Assembly: GCF_000699445.3 (NCBI RefSeq)
Contig: NC_067195.1
Span: 59,495,591-59,559,590, forward strand
Length of the DNA: 64,000 nucleotides
Direction: 5' to 3'
DNA from: Schistosoma haematobium
Taxonomy: Eukaryota > Platyhelminthes > Trematoda > Strigeidida > Schistosomatidae
Under the pieces are notes generated by a model. The model ran no database searches, was not told the origin of the DNA, and was given only the letters and a program-made list of their open reading frames with translations. Of the stretch, positions 25,211 through 36,295 are shown piece after piece; the first letter of the stretch is position 1; each line of letters begins with the position of its first letter. A program made the position numbers and the translations under genes.

Positions 25211-25640
25211 AGGAAAGCCCTACTCAGTGTCTTCTCAAGAAGACAAAAAGTGAATGTCCGGCGATTTAACCGGATTGGTAGATACGGGGTATCCACCTAG
25301 AGGAGTTGGAAAACCCTGATTCCAAACCAATGATGCACATGGGTTCCAGGGTCCTGAGGGAACAAACGGCGTATGAATCTATTGTTGGTCACCAGCTAGC
25401 ATGGGATTGTATCTCCTAACGTTACTCGACTGCCTTATGGGTTAGCTCTTCAGGCCAAAGTCTTCGGGTGTGGCCCTTTAAGAAAACCACCTGCTTCGGT
25501 CTGGACACCCAGGCAGTATCACAGCTTTCACACAAATCAATGATAACTGCTACCGGCCTCATCGTTACTGTGTGGCGTACACGTATTTGTTGCCTCTTTG
25601 TATCACTGTCTACGTGTTCAAATAAATAAATAAATAAATG
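25211..25640 (+). mobile_element. non-autonomous deletion derivative of the 3.75 kb non-LTR element
   Basis: The left 350 bp match the 5' UTR of the elements at 37204 and 54577 (CCTACTCAGTGTCTTCTC, GAATGTCCGGCG, GGGTTAGCTCTTCAGG, AAAACCACCTGCTTCGG, CAGTATCACAGC). The right about 75 bp match their extreme 3' end (TGTGTGGCGTACACG, TGTTCAAATAAATAAAT). EN and RT are missing, so it is a 5'-end/3'-end fusion. It is more diverged than the two long copies, so it is older. Confidence 0.8.
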
Positions 25641-26084
25641 ATAACAGAAACTAAATTTTAAAAGGTTATGTTGCAATGAAATATTCAAATTGTTTTTTTG
25701 GAAAAAACTACTTCATTATGGAAAGAAACTAAGTAACGTATTAAGTAGGAAGATACTAATTGTTTATTTAAACTTTGATAACTTGAAGCAGTTCACTAGA
25801 ATACATAAATATTCGGGACAATAGGTTTCATTCTAATAATTTACTTCTGAAACATAGTTATTTCATTCAATATTAAAGTGGATATTTAAATACCAATATA
25901 ATGTATCATGCATAGTAAAATTTTCTGATACAGTCTAAAATCAATATAACATATCAGAGGTAATTCCATTTATAGAGTAACTTATAAATATTTGCTAGAT
26001 CTCTTATTTATTGATAAGAAATATTTGATTTTATAGTTTACGTTACGGAGTAGTCTAGGTTAGACAATCACTTAGAGATAGAAA

Positions 26085-26198
26085 TTAATGCTCAGATGTA
26101 CGAGGTAGACAGGACCCTCAAAGGGATCGAGCTCAAATCTTTTAACTTTGAGTGCTAGCATCTAACCGCTAAACCATTGAGCTGTACGAGTTTTTTTT
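26085..26198 (-). repeat. tRNA-like SINE head
   Basis: On the minus strand an A-box-like segment (GCTCAATGGTTTAGCGGTTA) precedes a B-box-like segment (GAGCTCGATCCC) at Pol III promoter spacing. No hammerhead is visible nearby and it is different from families A, B and C. Confidence 0.5.
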
Positions 26199-26384
26199 GA
26201 AATTTAGAATGTTAATATTTTAGACATTTAAAACTACTATTTCATATTTCATTTTGAGTCTAAGTAGATTATCAAATGGAATCACATCACTTCACTCCTC
26301 CATTCCCTGGCTATTTATCGAAGCTACCATAAACTCATGGATAATGGTTACATATCATTTATCTTGCTCAATAGACGTATAGTT

Positions 26385-26530
26385 ATTTTTAATAGTTGAG
26401 ATCATAAGTCAGTTGAAGCTGGACCACTAAGGAAAACCTGGAAGTAATGGTTTCCCATGGTGGTCTAGCTTCAACTGACTCATGATCTCTCATCTATTGA
26501 AATAACTATAATATCCACAAAACCCGTTCA
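26385..26530. repeat. family A tail-to-tail palindrome
   Basis: The family A tail in minus orientation (GTCAGTTGAAGCTGGACCAC) is followed directly by the same tail in plus orientation (GGTGGTCTAGCTTCAACTGA). Head and ribozyme are missing, leaving a palindrome of about 100 bp plus the usual right flank (ATCCACAAAACCCG). Confidence 0.85.
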
Positions 26531-27026
26531 GAACCATATTTATTAAAGATTTTAAAATCACTTGTTGTGCAAATTTTTTTATCTTTATTGTGACTCTAAA
26601 AGTTTCCTTAAGATTACGAACACAAACTGTTGATGAGTGTCAGCTATCACGAAACCTATATCCAGAATTTTTGCAGACTACCTTCAGTCACCTAACCCTT
26701 CATAGTTTATTTTACCAATAACAATTAATATTATTTAGTAGCTAACTGTTTTTAAAGAGAACTAGGACTGAGAATGAAAAAATTTTGACTCCGGACAACG
26801 TTAAAAACAAACGGCATTGAGAAATGAAGATTTATTCCATCATCTAAACACTAAAAGACTTCGATTTATATTAAGAAGTTACATCCGTTTATTTACAGAT
26901 TAACTTGAATTGGACTGGCGGTTAATGAAGATCATCATCACTAAATGCCGGCGAAAAACATAAATACCTTGTAGTCAGCAATTCAAAAAAATTATTTATT
27001 TACTCAATTTCTTCAAAATGTATTAC

Positions 27027-27620
27027 CTCATATTCTGCTGTCTGTCTGATTGGTCAGTTGTAGTTGCTTTTGTCTGACCATTCATTCGATTCAAAGAACT
27101 GATCTGACAATTATTTGTATCATATTGTTGTGATTCAATAGGTGTTGTGGAAAATTCGTTTGTTGGAAATTGTGGTGATATTATGTTTTGTATAACAGGA
27201 ATTTCGGAACAATTGACTGTTTGTTTTGTAGTCATTTCTGATACTCCGTTATCCTGATGCAGTTTTGTGTCATCCAGCTTGTGCACTCTCGTATTGGGAA
27301 TATTTCCGTCATTTGAAGTACACAATGAAAAAGACTTATTTTGTGCAAGAGATAAATTTATACTGATTGATTGAACTGTTTGTTCACAATTATTCAAAGT
27401 ATTTACATCAGAGATTCGTGGAACAGAATTATTTTCATAACTCCTGTTATCAGTTGATTCTGAATTATTTCGATGATTCTCTTTACATGGTGTGGAATAT
27501 GGTATATGATTGTTAGTACCATTTTTTGATGGTAAAATGCACCATAATGGATGAAATTGTGGTTCATTGTTGACTTCTAAATACATATTTGAAGATTCAG
27601 TTAATTCTGATCTATCAATA
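27027..27620 (-). CDS. zinc-finger gene, upstream exon (low-complexity region)
   Basis: A 594 bp exon on the minus strand from acceptor TTTTATCCTTTCAG at 27621 to donor ATATGAG|GTAATA at 27027/27026. The first base completes a codon from an unseen upstream exon, so the ATG at 27586 is internal rather than the start. It leaves two bases (AG) that match the T at 8331. About 197 residues are Asn/Ser/Thr/Gln-rich with no recognised domain (SSNMYLEVNNEPQFHPLWCI near its start). Same gene as 7652-8331 and 6889-7032, from phase agreement and shared composition. Promoter and first exons are not identified. Confidence 0.78.
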
Positions 27621-28585
27621 CTGAAAGGATAAAAATAAGAGATAGAATTTTAAGTTACCAATATTGATTAGTATTAATAGACTGCATGAGATAACTTCAT
27701 ATTTATGGGCTGATTCTGTACATAAACTGATCATGTCGAAATCTGTGTGTTCACTAAGCTATTCTGAATAATCAAATCAACAAATAATGTATTTACATAA
27801 TTTACGAAATTTCTGATTACTTAGGAATTAAATTGCTTTATGTAGTGAAATAACCTAGATAATCAGTGTATACTAGAAATATCCAAGGTATTGAAGTTAT
27901 TACGGAATCTGTCAGTGTTTCATAACAACGTGGTGTGTTTATAGTATATATTGCTATGAAGTTCACCAACTAATTATATCGTCTGTGTAAAATAGTCCAG
28001 TAGTTCTTTGTATGATATCAATATGTCATATTAAACTTACTAATAGATGAACCTATCACCTACAATTTTAAATGCAGTTCGTTTCAGTAAGAAATATAAT
28101 AGAGGATCTTTAAAATAGGGGAAATTCGCAGATCATTAGTGTTTTATTAAAGATGCCTTCAATGTATCATTCGAGTATATCGGGACTGCAATACTAAGGT
28201 TAGACATAGGATATTAGTTAAAAATGACAAATCGTTTGGTAAGGTAGTAAATCATCATAGATTGAAGTGACTGGGGTATGTGTTACATTGTCTGGTCACT
28301 ACCTAATTAGGTGAGAGACGTTTGCTGGTGTTGTAAACAGGAAGAAAGCTAGTAGTGACTAAACTAACATATGACATTAGTTGAAAAAGTCACTGGTAGT
28401 TGGGCTAGATGATCTTGATAGGTGCAAACTACTTAGTTGAGGTACGTACGATTTTCGTAACGAACTTTTAGAGATAATGAATGAATTTGTAAAAAAAATC
28501 GATGGAACCGGTTCATTTTCATTCATTCTTTGTTTTCCGTAAAATCTTGGATATCTTTTTTTATATTTCCAAATTCATTCTTTAT
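27621..28585. other. non-coding stretch upstream of the zinc-finger exon
   Basis: No defendable exon, RNA gene or repeat match was found. It is probably intron of the same minus-strand gene, since 27620 begins at a splice acceptor. Confidence 0.45.
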
Positions 28586-28589
28586 CGAA

Positions 28590-28990
28590 TTCAGTCAGTC
28601 AGTCAGTAACAACGTAGAACTTCGTACGTACGTACATCAGTTCGAGTTGCCACACCACAGTAGCATAGAGATGCAGTTGTCGATTCAAATCCCGTAGTGG
28701 TAGAGGTAGTAAGAGTATAAGCAGCAATCGGAAAGATTAGGGTTTGAAGGTGTTATTCAAGGAGTATAATCCAGTGAAATAAATTTGGAAAGAGAAAGAA
28801 AAGGGACATGAAGAATTCAGAAGATTAGAATTTGGGAGAATATAAAGAGTGTATGCACCTGTGCCATTGCAAACGATTTTGAGCCATATCATTCAGAGTC
28901 TCTAACCGTCGGTTGCTATTATCTCACAGTCCCCAACCAGATAGTCTATACCCACCAACATCACTCAGTCCACTTGTCAGTGACTTTATG
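28590..28990 (-). mobile_element. 5'-truncated 3' end of an old non-LTR element
   Basis: On the minus strand this matches the 3' end of the degenerate element at 52400-54110 (shared blocks around AAACGATTTTGAGCCAT, CAGAGTCT and GTCAGTGAC). It ends at a short tetranucleotide tail, which reads (CAGT)n on the plus strand at about 28594-28608. Confidence 0.65.
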
Positions 28991-29724
28991 GACTTGTGCC
29001 ATCGAATTATATTGCATATACTTAATAATTTTTATTCCCAATGATATTGTCACTACTTCTACTACCCTAGTAGTATATATCTTAACTATTTTTCATTGTA
29101 TGATAATATAGTATAGCAAATCAAATCATTGAACATTTGCATCATATTCTGTGTTATTTATTACTAACTGACTGACTAACTTAATAATAAGAAAACTTGG
29201 CTAAAGCAACTAGTATTGATTGATTTCGTTGACCATTGGTACTTTATGATAAAATAATGTTGATAATACTTATGATTTCGATAATTAACCTGGTTGTTGT
29301 TGTTTTGTTTTTTTATTATAATTAATATTATGTCCCAGTTAATATGTATGTATCGGTAGGTTTGAATAGACAGACAATAACCATATAGTGATTATATATA
29401 TATATTAGTAATAATTAAGTAATTATTAAATATTCCGGAAGTATTTTTAAAATGAAAAAGTATATTTATATAAAAGCAAAAATTATTTTTATTCAAAAAA
29501 AACTCTTATAAAATTGTATAAAAAGTTTATTATTCATTGTAATAGCTAATCGTCTTTAATTCGGAAGTGAACAATTAACTGAACTCCTATTCAGGTTAAG
29601 ATTTTTATAATCTTCTCTCTTTTTTTTGTTGTTATTGTGGAAAATGAATATTTAAAAAATAATTAAGTTTGTGAAAAAAAAACTCCAAATTTATTTTACT
29701 GAATTATACTCGTTAAATATGATC

Positions 29725-29885
29725 TTCAAACCTTAGTCTTTCTGATTACTGCTTATATTCTTACTATCTCTACAACTATGGGATTTGAATTGATAACTGT
29801 ATCTCTGTACTAATGTGGTATGGCAACTCGAACTGATGTATGTACATATGAAGTTCTACGCTGTTACTGACTTACTCAGTGTATG
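29725..29885 (+). mobile_element. short 3' fragment of the same old non-LTR family, inverted
   Basis: About 145 bp are the reverse complement of 28607-28750 (shared GAACTTC, TCAGTTCGAGTTGCCA and AAATCCC blocks, imperfect). The pair forms an inverted repeat about 1 kb apart. It ends in GTTACTGACTTACTCAG, the same kind of tail. Confidence 0.7.
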
Positions 29886-30651
29886 CTCATTATCTCACTA
29901 CATAACATTCAGCTTTAATTAGGTTATTATTTCAATATAACTTTTATTCAAAAAAAAAAAAACAAACAATGAAAGTTACATAAAGAAATCATCCAGTTTA
30001 GAGAACGAAGATCATTTACCTTAGCTAGAAATCTTCTCTACTATATCAAAATCAAAATCTTTTTTTTTTACAATAAGTTTATGAGATGTTAGTTTGGTCA
30101 ATTTAGTGCTTGACTTAATAATAATTTTAATGAAGTATTTTAATACTTATGAATGGTTTACTTTTTTCCGAGATAAAAGTGTTTAGAGTGCAAATATTTT
30201 ACATTTGGCTTATCCTTTAATTATTTTCAACTTATAACATATAAGAATCACTTTATACGTGTTAGATAATTGAGTAGCTTTTATTTGTATTAAACTTCTG
30301 TATTTAAAATGTTTCATTAGCGTTAAGTAAAATTAAAAGAACTACTTTCTATATTAGTCTAGACATTGTTCCAGTGTTGAGATAGATGTGAAATTATGTT
30401 GAATCGTTCAGATGTTTACAATGTTAAATTAACACACTATGATTTTTAAATGATTTATTTTGTTTAATAGTTGACATCATGAGTTAATTGAAGCTAGACC
30501 ACCATGGAAAACATGGGAGCACTGGACGGTCATTTCGTCCTAGTATGCAATTTCTCAGCAATGCGCACCTACGATCCCGCTCGCAGGATTCGAACCCGAA
30601 ACCTTCGGTCTCGCGCGCGAACACTGAATCCCTAGACTGGATAAAAAATGC

Positions 30652-30696
30652 ACACTGCTGAGGAGTCCCATACTAGGACGAAACGGCCGTTCAGTG
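30652..30696 (+). ncRNA. intact hammerhead ribozyme motif (family A)
   Basis: Stem I CACTG (30653-30657) pairs with CAGTG (30692-30696). The core CTGAGGA is at 30658-30664, stem II is GTCC/GGAC, GAAA is at 30680-30683, stem III is ACG/CGT around GC, and the cleavage triplet is GTT ending at 30691. Every conserved core position is present; GUU is an accepted NUH triplet. Confidence 0.85.
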
Positions 30697-30721
30697 CTTA
30701 CATGTTTTCCATGGTGGTCTA

Positions 30722-30766
30722 TTTATTTATTTATTTGAACACATATATATTGGTACAGGAGTGCGC

Positions 30767-30806
<40 letters not shown>
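30722..30806 (-). mobile_element. 3' fragment of the 3.75 kb non-LTR family, nested insertion
   Basis: The minus strand reads TGGCGCACTCCTGTACCAAT, then TGTGTTCAAATAAATAAAT, which is the terminal sequence of the elements at 37204 and 54577. It is flanked by a perfect 12-bp target-site duplication CATGGTGGTCTA (30710-30721 and 30807-30818) taken from the SINE tail. A (TA)n run of about 30 bp (30772-30802) lies at its truncated 5' end. Confidence 0.85.
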
Positions 30807-30808
<2 letters not shown>

Positions 30809-31149
30809 TGGTGGTCTAGCTTTAATTGACTCATGAACTCAACTATTAAAGTATAATCACAACTAATTATAGTACAATTTAGTACGACCTTAAAAATGCA
30901 TATCTTCATACAGTTGTATATAGTATGCAGAATTTTCAAGAATCGATTCTCTGATTACAAAACAACTACAGATGGATGATATTGAAAACGTTTAAAATTC
31001 TATGATTTATTGTAACTGGGTATTATTTATTTATTTATTTAAGTAAGCGAAATATACCCATCGAGACAAAAAAGAATATCATCTTAGAAATATGAGTGAA
31101 AAGAAAACAACTTGTATTTATAACGTAAAGGATATTAATTGTATGTATG

Positions 31150-31153
<4 letters not shown>

Positions 31154-31192
<39 letters not shown>
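31154..31192. repeat. (AT)n microsatellite
   Basis: About nineteen AT dinucleotides. Similar shorter AT runs lie at 35820-35836, 36204-36224 and 44927-44945. Confidence 0.9.
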
Positions 31193-31194
<2 letters not shown>

Positions 31195-31939
31195 TTATTA
31201 TGGTTCATTTGTAATCATTCTCTCAATAGGAGGTCGATTATTTCACCCCACTATTTTGATTTAATAATACATTGTATCTAAGCCTGAGAATTTCAATTAT
31301 ATATTTATAGGATTACAAGTGATAATACTAATAGTAATACTTGGGTTTAATATAGATACTAAACCGTGCAAGTTATATGTGATATTAGCTAGAAAAATCC
31401 CGCTTTTTCATTCCCACCGAGATATCGTGGATTGAATCAAACTGAAAATTAAGTGAATAAGACGGAATCTTGTGAATAAATTTGAAATAGGTAATCACTG
31501 TAATGTAAATTAAGATTGTGACTACATTTGCTTAAGGGAAACTTTTATTATGTAGCTTATATTCATTACATATTGATCTTATTGAGGAACAAATTCTAGA
31601 GGAGTTCCATACTAGAAATAAATAGCTGCTCAAACACATTTATTCTTCAATAGTACAACCTACAAACCAAACCACTCCCTACCAAACCTTTTAAACTAAA
31701 GATTTATATAAATAGGAATAATACTCATTTTCGTACAGATTTGAGTTCAGTAACAAAAAGTTCTTGAAATTTTGGAAGAATTAAATAATGAGTGTGATTT
31801 AACGCTTCAGAAGCTCTCAACTAATCATAATATAAAGTAGACCTATTAAAGACTATAAAAAACGAGTAATCTCACACCAGTGCTTGTTATTAGTATGTGG
31901 AAGTTGTTGTTCAGAGGGAAACATGTACTAATAATAAAT

Positions 31940-32197
31940 AAGAACTTTCGTCTAAATTTGATTGAATAGTTTCACAATATTTGGGCGCCGAGTTAATTTG
32001 AGACATTAAAGAGGAAGAATGTATTTGTAAAATATCAGCGAATGAATTTGAAGTAAATCCCGCGTTTCACCTGGCAATTATCGAATAATATTCGATAATT
32101 TTGTTGTTCGATTATATTTTCCTTGAAAAAGCTTGGACCAGATTGCCAGACGAAACATTGGATTTACTTAAAATTCATTCGCTGAGATTTTACAAAT
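31940..32197. repeat. interspersed hairpin repeat, copy 2
   Basis: Same unit as 1292-1526 and 33284-33541. Inverted arms TGTAAAATATCAGCGAATG and CATTCGCTGAGATTTTACA, plus an inner AGTAAATCC/GGATTTACT pairing and a small central palindrome TTATCGAATAATATTCGATA. Confidence 0.85.
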
Positions 32198-33199
32198 ATA
32201 TTCTTGTTTTTAATGTGCTAATAATGTTAATATTGTACCGAAGTAGTGGAAACATAAATATTTAAATATATAATGTAATTGGTAATGTGTATTTCTACAG
32301 CTCAACAGAAAATCAGTTGAGATCAAAGTGGACTATTATTTACAGTGAATATTGGTATGAAGGAAAATGGATGATGATCACCATTTAAAGTACAGTACTC
32401 ATTAATGACATCTTATTTGACGTAACAGTAATACTGGTCGTATGTTTTAAAGTCAGTTTATTTACAAACGTTGTTACGATTTATATTCAGAACATGATAG
32501 TGATAGCCTAACTTGGCCATGTCAGCTGGTTGCAGCATCAACATAGATTTTTCTGTACAACTTAGCTTTACTAAATGTCACTGTCATTTAAAACTTTTTT
32601 CTGATCACTTTGTTACCTCCATTATATTCAACACAAATAACTTTAAACTTGATACACAACTGTTTTTCTAAGTCTATCAATAAAATTCTAGACAGAATTA
32701 CTTGTCAACATTATATGTACATATATATGTTGCGTTTATTCACAGTTTAGTTTCAGTCATCAGTCATTAGTTCCTGTAATTTAACATAAGAATTACCAGT
32801 CTAATGAGATTATGGCTATTCTTATGAAAATGACAAGATTGGTTAAATGCTTGGTGGTTTTTCTGCGATTAATGTGTAATAATCTCATTCACCTACATAT
32901 TTATTCTACAGGAATATCTATAGTAGATTACAGAATGAATAACGTGTTTTAGATGAAGCTAATTTAGGCAGATGATTTCACTAATATTTCATTGATTGGT
33001 CAAGATATTCTCATTATCTTTTATAATATGATAAACCATAGAATTAGAAGAATCTAATACTTTTTATTATTGTTCTTAATATTATTAATAAAAGGGATTG
33101 TGGTAATAATGATCATTTTATTAAATACTTTTTGTACAATATAGTAAAGAATTCTCATAAATAAAAGGGGAATGTTGAATAAAAAATTATATTTATGTA
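32198..33199. other. non-coding stretch between hairpin-repeat copies
   Basis: AT-rich sequence in which I see no gene, RNA or named repeat. Confidence 0.4.
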
Positions 33200-33541
33200 T
33201 ATAAGAACGATCGTCTAAATGTGAACGGTTAGTTTCATCGTGGATAGTTGTCAAGTGAATATAAGTCAGCGAATGAACTTTAAATAAGAACTTTCGTCTA
33301 AATTTGATTAAATAGTTTCACAATATTTGGGCGCCGAGTTAATATGAGACATTAAAGAGAAAGAATGTATTTGTAAAATCTTAGCGAAAGAATTTGAAGT
33401 AAATCCAGCGTTTCACTTGGTAATTATCGAATAATATTCGATAATTTTGTTGTTCGATTATATTTTCCTTGAAAAAGCTCGGACCAGATTGCCAGACGAA
33501 ACATTGGATTTACTTAAAATTCATTCGCTGAGATTTTACAA
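33200..33541. repeat. interspersed hairpin repeat, copy 3 with partial tandem unit
   Basis: A full unit at 33284-33541 is closely similar to copy 2. It is preceded by a shortened, diverged unit (33200-33283, AAGAACGATCGTCTAAATGTG to CAGCGAATGAAC). The same central palindrome around TCGAATAATATTCGA is kept. Confidence 0.85.
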
Positions 33542-34739
33542 TTATATATTATTTCTCTTGGATGAACTTTAAGTTTTAAAAATTTACAGTTCAATAATAG
33601 TATGTTTTAATAAGATGACATGTTTACAATGAAATGAAGTTGGACAATATATATATCTCATTGAATAATAAATTACTTTTTACAACGAATTAACCTACCT
33701 TGAAAAATCTCCCATGGTTTCTATCATCTGTTATTATTCAATTCAATTTGAATGTCCCAATTATTTTTTTTTCTTTAAAACAAAAATGTACTATGTTCTT
33801 AAGTTTAATGATTTTGATTATTTCATATTTAATCCAAATTAGATAATGTGATATTTACTATTGTTGATATATATAAGAAGTAACTTTATTATAATCCAAA
33901 AGAATTTCCTATTAAAACACTATTGTTTATCATTTGTAAAGATTAGAAATATACATACATGCATTTTAATATAACAAATAATTAACATGTTTGTATATTA
34001 TAATCAGTTTATTTTGTTGTTGTTTTTTCTCTCTCATTATCATCAACCTTTATTTTTTTTTGAAACTTTAGAAGTCTGTTTCCCTTTCATTTGTTAATTT
34101 TTATTATGTAGAGCGTAACTAATTTTTCATTGGTTCACATATATTCACATGGTACCATAAATGTTAATAATAATTCTTATGTGATTTGTTTTATTTCATT
34201 GTTATTGTTTTTTTTTCTCTTTCAATTTTTATCATTTGTGTCTCTTTCATAATGGATAGGGTGAGGGGGGCAAATATAGAAATGATATTCATTTTATGTA
34301 CACATATACACTATATACTAGCATAGATACATACATACATACATACATGGATACATGTGACCATGTTAATAAACACAAATCATGTCAGTATTATTTTTCA
34401 TCTATGAAAAATGTTAAATAATTTATTGTTTTTATTCATACAAACAAAGAAAAGTATTACCATTTTTATGTTATTATGTAAATGGAGAGAAAAATTAAAA
34501 ATATTATTCGTTGTACATACATAGCGGGTGGTGATTCGAATGAACCAATTGAAATTTTCTAATTCAAAAAGTTTTTCAATCAAGTGAATTAAGTTTTCTA
34601 GATAGAAAATTTAATATTAAAAAAATTTTTTTTAAATGGAAAAATTGTAAAAAAGAAAAATGAGAGGGGTGACATAAATTCAGTTGTATATGGGGTTGAA
34701 CATTGAGTCATATTCTGAAATTCATTCTATCATTGAATC
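33542..34739. other. non-coding stretch with simple repeats
   Basis: Poly-T tracts and an (ACAT)n run at about 34328-34350. No gene seen. Confidence 0.5.
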
Positions 34740-34945
34740 GGTTAAGCGCCTGGCACGAGACTGATAGGTCCTGGGTTCGAATTTCGCAAAGCGGGATCGT
34801 AGATGTGCACTGCTGAGGAGTTCCATACTAGAATGAAACGGCTGTCCAGTGCTTCCAGGTTTCCCATAGTAGTCTAGCTTCAATTGACTCATGATTTCAA
34901 TCAGTCAATTTTCTAAAATCTCCACAAAAACCCTTTTGACATTTG
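34740..34945 (+). repeat. family A hammerhead SINE, plus copy
   Basis: It begins within the tRNA-like head (GGTTAAGCGCCTGGCACGAG), has a B box GGTCCTGGGTTCGAATTTCG, the ribozyme, and the tail GTAGTCTAGCTTCAATTGAC followed by the common right flank (CTCCACAAAAACCC). Confidence 0.85.
34807..34852 (+). ncRNA. intact hammerhead ribozyme motif (family A)
   Basis: Stem I GCACTG (34807-34812) pairs perfectly with CAGTGC (34847-34852). The core CTGAGGA is at 34813-34819, stem II is GTTC/GAAT (one G-U), GAAA is at 34835-34838 and the cleavage triplet GTC at 34844-34846. Stem II differs in sequence from other copies but still pairs, which suggests a maintained fold. Confidence 0.85.
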
Positions 34946-36295
34946 TGAATGTTATCAAAATAGAACTCTTTGCTGATCTCAATCAAAAACTTAAAAATAA
35001 ATAGTTGAAAAGTACAAAAATGAGTTTAAAAATTTCATTCAGTTGTAAATGTTGTATTTACTGAATGATTTAATTTCACTATTTAGATGGTGGTTGGATG
35101 TGAGTCGACAGGATCGACATAATCGATAGTATTCGATCGGCACTAATAAAGACTAGACACGCATGACATTAGTCATCACCCAGTGATCAATCAATTGTGA
35201 TTAATTTCACTATATTAAGAAATATGACCCATTACAATAATTTCTTTTCTTCATTATTGAAATAAATCACCGAGTAAATTTAGTAAGTAATATAATAAAT
35301 ATAACCATCTGTTTTCAGTAATTTTATGGTTTTTATATTATTCTTTCCTTATTACGCAATTTTTTTTTCTATTGGTTATACCAAACCCTCATTCGATCAT
35401 GGTGACTACAATTCTATTTAAAAAGGATTATATTATTACTATAATAATAATTATTATTATAATAAAACAAAAAAAAACTTTATCTTTCTCAACCATCCTT
35501 TGTGATGTGCATTGACACACATTCAAATAAAGACTGTACATATCCTCAAATCGCTTTCCATATATTTAAATGTGACGATTAATATTCATTAGATAAATTA
35601 AACATATAAACACACATCAAGGTCATAAACAAGCACAACCTCTTTAATATATATACAAGGTGAACTTACATGTAAAAAGTAATGTCAATTGAACTTTATA
35701 AATTTCGATTACATCATCACAAAGGCTTAACCAACTACTACTAACTGCTTTATTTGTTTTTCATCGGGTTTTTTTTTTCTCCATAAGTAAACTGGTTGAT
35801 TTCTGTTTTAAAAACACATATATATATATATATATGTATCTCTATAATAAGGTTGATAAAATAAAATGTAAAAATTGGTTAGAACATCTGTTCAATATTG
35901 ACAACAAGAATAACAATATGAAAAATGAGAAATCTTGAAAAAAAAATAGAACAAATTACATCCTATAAAAATTATTGACATTTTTTTTTAAAGAAAAGGA
36001 TAAGAGTTAATCATGAATGAATGAATGAATGAATGAATGAAAGAATAGTTGACCACCTGTTTCGTAATATTTATTACTGTTGTTTAGCAAGTTGCAGGTT
36101 ATTTCAATAAACACATTTAATTATATACAGTTAAGAGAAAAAGAAACAAATTCGCAATTTACTACTGTTGACATCATAAATTAGTTTTAATTAAGAGATG
36201 GAATATATATATATATATATATATACATATAATGAATTAAGGATTACACACTATACCAATAAGAAGGATTACGAACTTATTGTTTTTATGAATGA
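34946..36295. other. non-coding stretch
   Basis: Contains a fragment at about 35096-35205 (AGTATTCGATCGGCACTAAT, CACCCAGTGATCAATCAA) similar to the flanks of the family C locus at 61180-61260, an (AATG)n run at 36013-36040 and AT microsatellites. No gene seen. Confidence 0.55.

Larger units (their letters stand above)
8332..27026 (-). other. large intron of the minus-strand zinc-finger gene
   Basis: About 18.7 kb between the donor at 27026 and the acceptor at 8332. It is filled with repeats annotated separately (family A hammerhead SINEs, two Sm-alpha-like elements, RTE and other non-LTR remnants, a tRNA-like SINE). Remaining stretches (8332-10350, 11100-13770, 14035-20040, 20380-21510, 22010-23970, 25640-26080) show no coding signal I would defend beyond the two fragments listed at 10810 and 15928. 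Additional small exons could be hidden here. Confidence 0.65.
30470..30850. repeat. family A hammerhead SINEs, inverted arms with nested insertion
   Basis: A minus arm (30470-30640, ribozyme damaged: CTGAGAAATTGC) is followed by a plus arm (30648-30850) whose tail is split by an 85-bp retrotransposon fragment at 30722-30806. Without the insertion the two arms are inverted copies of the family's 3' half. Confidence 0.85.

Noticed and set aside
28590..28690. CRISPR-like or satellite array from the CAGT and CGTA repeats
   Set aside because: Short simple repeats forming a retrotransposon tail; no spacers or unit structure.
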